Assembly: GCA_002103105.1 (NCBI GenBank)
Contig: DAAY01000008.1
Location: 186,001-250,000 of the forward strand
Source of the DNA: Candidatus Gastranaerophilales bacterium HUM_1
GTDB taxonomy: Bacteria; Cyanobacteriota; Vampirovibrionia; Gastranaerophilales; Gastranaerophilaceae
Direction of reading: 5' to 3'
Length of the DNA: 64,000 nucleotides
Shown here one piece after another: positions 61,531 through 64,000 of the stretch (positions are counted from its first letter, which is position 1; every line of letters begins with the position of its first letter). The translations under genes and the position numbers were made by a program. Below the pieces are notes generated by a model, which saw nothing but the letters and a program-made list of their open reading frames with translations, ran no database searches and had not been told where the DNA came from.

Positions 61531-61871
61531 AAGGTTCCATTTAGTAGTAGTAGGGGAAAAGGAGGAAAAATTATTAGTGTCAATTTAATTTGTTTTTGAT
61601 TTTAATTACATTTTATATATCGGCTAATTTTTGAGAAAACTTTAATTACTTAGTCTTTATTGTTAAGAAGTTGTTACAATCTCCTTTTTATTATTTTTCT
61701 CCAATAAAAAAGGAACCCAGAAGGTTCCGTTTAGTAGTAGTAGGGGAAAAAGAGGAAAAATTATTAGTGTCAATTAAATTTTGTTTTTAATTTTAATTAC
61801 ATTTTATATATCGGTTAGTTTTTGAAAAAACTTTAATTATTTAGTCTTAATTGTTAAGAAGTTGTTACAAT
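61511..61871. repeat. Tandem non-coding duplication, two units of about 170 bp
   Basis: Unit 1 (61511-61680) and unit 2 (61701-61871) are about 90 per cent identical by eye over their whole length, starting at the last six codons of the DUF2752 gene. Each has the hairpin GGAACC...GGTTCC, a purine-rich segment (GTAGTAGTAGGGGAAAA then GAGGAAAA) and an AT-rich tail ending GAAGTTGTTACAAT. No reading frame is shared. A single-nucleotide change in unit 2 replaces the stop codon TAG by CAG. Confidence 0.85.
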
Positions 61872-61873
61872 AC

Positions 61874-61905
61874 AAAAAAGGATTTCGCAATATCTTGCAA
61901 AATCC
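61874..61905 (-). terminator. Terminator of the His-rich protein gene
   Basis: GGATTT...AAATCC with inner GCAA/TTGC pairing; six T follow in the minus direction. Confidence 0.7.
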
Positions 61906-61968
61906 AGATTCGGTTTGGGGTAAATCGGTGTTGGTAAGGATATGTTAGTAGATTAAGGTGTATAGAAT

Positions 61969-62217
61969 TTAATCAACAATCGCAGAAATTATCATTGCGA
62001 TACCAGCAATCCCTGCAACTGCACCAATTGTTCTTGTTCTTTCTGAAGTTCTTGTATAATGATGTCTTTTGTGATGGTCATTATACGCACATCTGTCATA
62101 ACATTGATGTTTGTGATTATGGAAACCACGATTTGGATATTTATCATGGTATCTACTCGCAGCAAAACAAGGTGTTGCTAAAGTTAAACATAAAGCTGTT
62201 GCGATTATCTTTTTCAT
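61969..62217 (-). CDS. Small secreted His-rich protein
   Basis: 82 residues: signal peptide (MKKIIATALCLTLATPCFA), a His-rich part (YHDKYPNRGFHNHKHQCYDRCAYNDHHKRHHY) with two Cys, then a hydrophobic Gly/Ala/Ile C-terminal segment (TIGAVAGIAGIAMIISAIVD). The His cluster could bind metal such as Zn, Ni or Cu, and the C-terminal segment could anchor it. AAAGGAGG precedes the ATG. No family recognised. Confidence 0.75.
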   Translation of the reverse strand: MKKIIATALCLTLATPCFAASRYHDKYPNRGFHNHKHQCYDRCAYNDHHKRHHYTRTSERTRTIGAVAGIAGIAMIISAIVD

Positions 62218-62306
62218 AATGACCTCCTTTTGTATTCTCTTTTCTCTGCCTACATCTATATAACGAGCATGAAATAAAAAAGTTCAAAAATTTATTTAAA
62301 TAATTA

Positions 62307-62342
62307 AAAGCGTCAGATTTTACGAGAAAATCTGACGCTTTT
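62307..62342 (-). terminator. Terminator of the M48-like gene
   Basis: A 16-base perfect stem, AAAAGCGTCAGATTTT/AAAATCTGACGCTTTT. Confidence 0.85.
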
Positions 62343-62370
62343 GAAATTATTTTAACATATTTAATTTATA

Positions 62371-63174
62371 TTAGTTTGAACCGTTTAACAAGCCATAAGC
62401 AGCATCCCAACCGCTCATACCACCTCTTGTTTTAAATTTAGCAATTTGGTTTACACTACTTTTTCTATATTTCTTAACTTCTTTTGCTGATTTTGCAGCT
62501 AATTTTTTGTTTTCTTTTCTTGTTGTTAAAACAGTATTTGCATAAGTCAAGAAATTTTTGTATTCATTGCAGCTATATCCAGCTTTTAATTTTGCAGGAT
62601 AAGCATAAGCAGTATAATCATAAACATTCATTGCTCTTTCAGCATTTGCTGGTTTACCTTGAATAGCTTCCCAATATGTACTTGTTTGTTTTGTCAAAAC
62701 AACAATTATTGCAAGAGGATTGTAACCAGCGTTAGACATTAAGTTAACAGCAATTACATCTGCTTCTTTTTCCTTTTGAAGGCTTGCATAACTTGTAGCT
62801 AGAGTAGTAGCAGTTTCATTTGTTGAAATATTTGTATCTGTTGCTGCTTGCAACAAAGATACAACCTTTCCTCTAGAAGCATGTCCTGCAATGATATGTC
62901 CTAATTCATTTGCAACAACAGCTGCAACTTCATTATCATTACCAGCATAAGCTAGTTCATTTGTTGAAACATTTACCACTTTATTAGTTGAATAGTTAGA
63001 ATTGTCAACTGCTCCAGAAACTACTGCGAATTTAACATTTGTAGCAGGAATACCATTCTTTGTAAGTAAAGTTTGACCAACAGTAGAGACTCTATTTGTT
63101 GCATTGTAACTTGCAGCCGATGCTGGAATTGTTATTGCGATTGCAATAAACAAAGAAAATAAAACTTTTTTCAT
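62371..63174 (-). CDS. M48-like protein with an altered zinc motif (NELGH)
   Basis: 267 residues with a signal peptide (MKKVLFSLFIAIAITIPASA). The M48 pattern is clear: VNVSTNELAYAGNDNEVAAVVANELGHIIAGHAS ... QKEKEADVIAVNLMSNAGYNPLAI. The zinc motif HExxH reads NELGH, with Asn for the first His, while the distal Glu (KEADVIA) is present. Catalysis is thus doubtful. A Lys-rich C-terminal tail follows. AAGGAG lies 11 bases before the ATG; an in-frame GTG upstream covers that site. Monocistronic, divergent from the SIMPL gene. Confidence 0.88.
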   Translation of the reverse strand: MKKVLFSLFIAIAITIPASAASYNATNRVSTVGQTLLTKNGIPATNVKFAVVSGAVDNSNYSTNKVVNVSTNELAYAGNDNEVAAVVANELGHIIAGHASRGKVVSLLQAATDTNISTNETATTLATSYASLQKEKEADVIAVNLMSNAGYNPLAIIVVLTKQTSTYWEAIQGKPANAERAMNVYDYTAYAYPAKLKAGYSCNEYKNFLTYANTVLTTRKENKKLAAKSAKEVKKYRKSSVNQIAKFKTRGGMSGWDAAYGLLNGSN

Positions 63175-63311
63175 AAAACCTATTCTCCTTATATGATACA
63201 CTCCAACATTTTATAACAAAATTTGTTTTTGTGAAATATTTGTTTAGGTTATTGCTTTTTTTTATTTTAATTATAGTATATTGCTTGATATTTATAAAAA
63301 GGAGTAAAATT

Positions 63312-64000
63312 ATGTTCTTAGAAAAATTAGAAAAATTCCAACTATTGTCTTTGGGCTTGGTTATTGCAATTGGCGGAGTGATTGCTTCTGCGGTTGTAAC
63401 TAACGGATTTTCAAAAGATGTTGTATCCGTTACAGGTTCTTATTCTCAAAACGTAGTATCAGATAGAGGACGTTTTGAATTCACTATTCACTCTAGACAA
63501 ACAAATAAAGCTCAATGCTTTGCAACTTTAAACAAACAACGCCCAACAATTATGAAATATTTAAAATCTCAAGGATTTGAAGATAACGATATTGATGTAA
63601 AAGCACCTCAAGGCTATGATATTTACGCAATGAACTCTAACGGAGTTACAACAAATCAAATAATTGCGTATGATTCAACTCAAAGAATATCTGTAAAATC
63701 TTCAGATGTACAAAAAATCAAAAAAGTTTCAAATGATATAACCAATTTAACTCAACAAGGTATTGATATTAGCGTTGATGAACCATCTTACTTTTATTCA
63801 AAATTAGCGGATTTAAAAGTTCAAATGCTTGAAGAAGCAACAAAAGATGCAAAACAAAGAGCTTCAGCAATGCTAAAACCAACACACAACAGAGTTGGTA
63901 AAATTCAATCTGTAAGTATGGGAGTGTTCCAAATTACACCAACAGATTCAACAAATGTTTCTGATATGGGAATAAGCGATACTACTTCAATTGAAAAGAA
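63312..64000 (+). CDS. SIMPL-domain (DUF541) protein, start only
   Basis: The gene runs beyond the right edge; 229 residues are seen. One N-terminal transmembrane helix (LLSLGLVIAIGGVIASAVVTNGF) is followed by a SIMPL domain (VVSVTGSYSQNVVSDRGRFEFTIHSRQTNKAQCF ... LKVQMLEEATKDAKQRASAMLKP). DUF541 proteins are periplasmic, oligomeric and of unclear function, sometimes linked to oxidative stress. AAAGGAG lies 7 bases before the ATG. Confidence 0.87.
   Translation, partial: MFLEKLEKFQLLSLGLVIAIGGVIASAVVTNGFSKDVVSVTGSYSQNVVSDRGRFEFTIHSRQTNKAQCFATLNKQRPTIMKYLKSQGFEDNDIDVKAPQGYDIYAMNSNGVTTNQIIAYDSTQRISVKSSDVQKIKKVSNDITNLTQQGIDISVDEPSYFYSKLADLKVQMLEEATKDAKQRASAMLKPTHNRVGKIQSVSMGVFQITPTDSTNVSDMGISDTTSIEK

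Overview
The window is AT-rich, densely coded bacterial DNA. It most resembles a gut member of Candidatus Gastranaerophilales (Melainabacteria/Vampirovibrionia, the non-photosynthetic sister lineage of Cyanobacteria). Reasons: a prepilin with the lineage-typical KKAFTLAEVLITLGIIG leader, an SLH-domain surface protein in an otherwise diderm-like gene set, a DUF721/DciA protein, and several hypothetical families that I associate with this clade. The assignment is an inference from protein character; no rRNA gene is present.

Region 1 (1-23.5 kb) is mostly housekeeping: a uridine kinase fragment, a secreted Cys-rich protein, an SLH protein, pyruvate kinase, rplS-rbgA, a DUF2400 protein, rsgA-(prenyl synthase)-DUF212, dciA-like, nrnA-yihY, prfA-ylxR-infB, then rbfA, truB, an LmeA-like protein, a GerMN protein and a HicB-like protein, then glyQ and two tandem APC amino-acid permeases. 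The translation and ribosome-assembly cluster (rplS, rbgA, rsgA, prfA, rnpM/ylxR, infB, rbfA, truB, glyQ) is broken by terminators and internal promoters. Region 2 (22.4-45.1 kb) mixes envelope, signalling and lineage-specific genes: a pilin-like protein, a HAD hydrolase, TPR proteins, two sugar-ABC permeases without partners, tadA, a histidine kinase/response regulator pair, a large unknown protein, a GGDEF protein with an altered motif, a tandem pair of HNH-like paralogues, a Gly-zipper protein, an M2/M3-type peptidase, an antiporter and dnaE.

Region 3 (45.2-56.8 kb) is an accessory hotspot at a tRNA-Gly(GCC) gene. A tyrosine integrase and an excisionase-like protein lie next to the tRNA. 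A 43-bp copy of the tRNA 3' part at 52110-52152 closes an element of about 6.9 kb, whose cargo is a decayed N6-methylase, a convergent toxin/antitoxin pair and a two-gene HerA ATPase plus DUF4297/Cap4-like nuclease system. Beyond it, a third partial att copy with the same integrase-arm-like repeat introduces a type II restriction-modification operon (two m5C methyltransferases and a PD-(D/E)XK endonuclease) and a Fic protein. This is a small defence island made of at least two tandem insertions.

Region 4 (56.8-64 kb) returns to core genes: tRNA-Arg(TCT), alaS, dut, two TM2-domain proteins, a DUF2752 protein, a tandem non-coding duplication, a His-rich secreted protein, an M48-like protein whose HExxH motif reads NELGH, and the start of a SIMPL-domain protein. 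Two cross-cutting observations stand out. Several genes appear to start at or next to their transcription start, with no Shine-Dalgarno (leaderless). A conserved minus-strand element followed by a terminator occurs twice, about 19 kb apart, and may be a small RNA.
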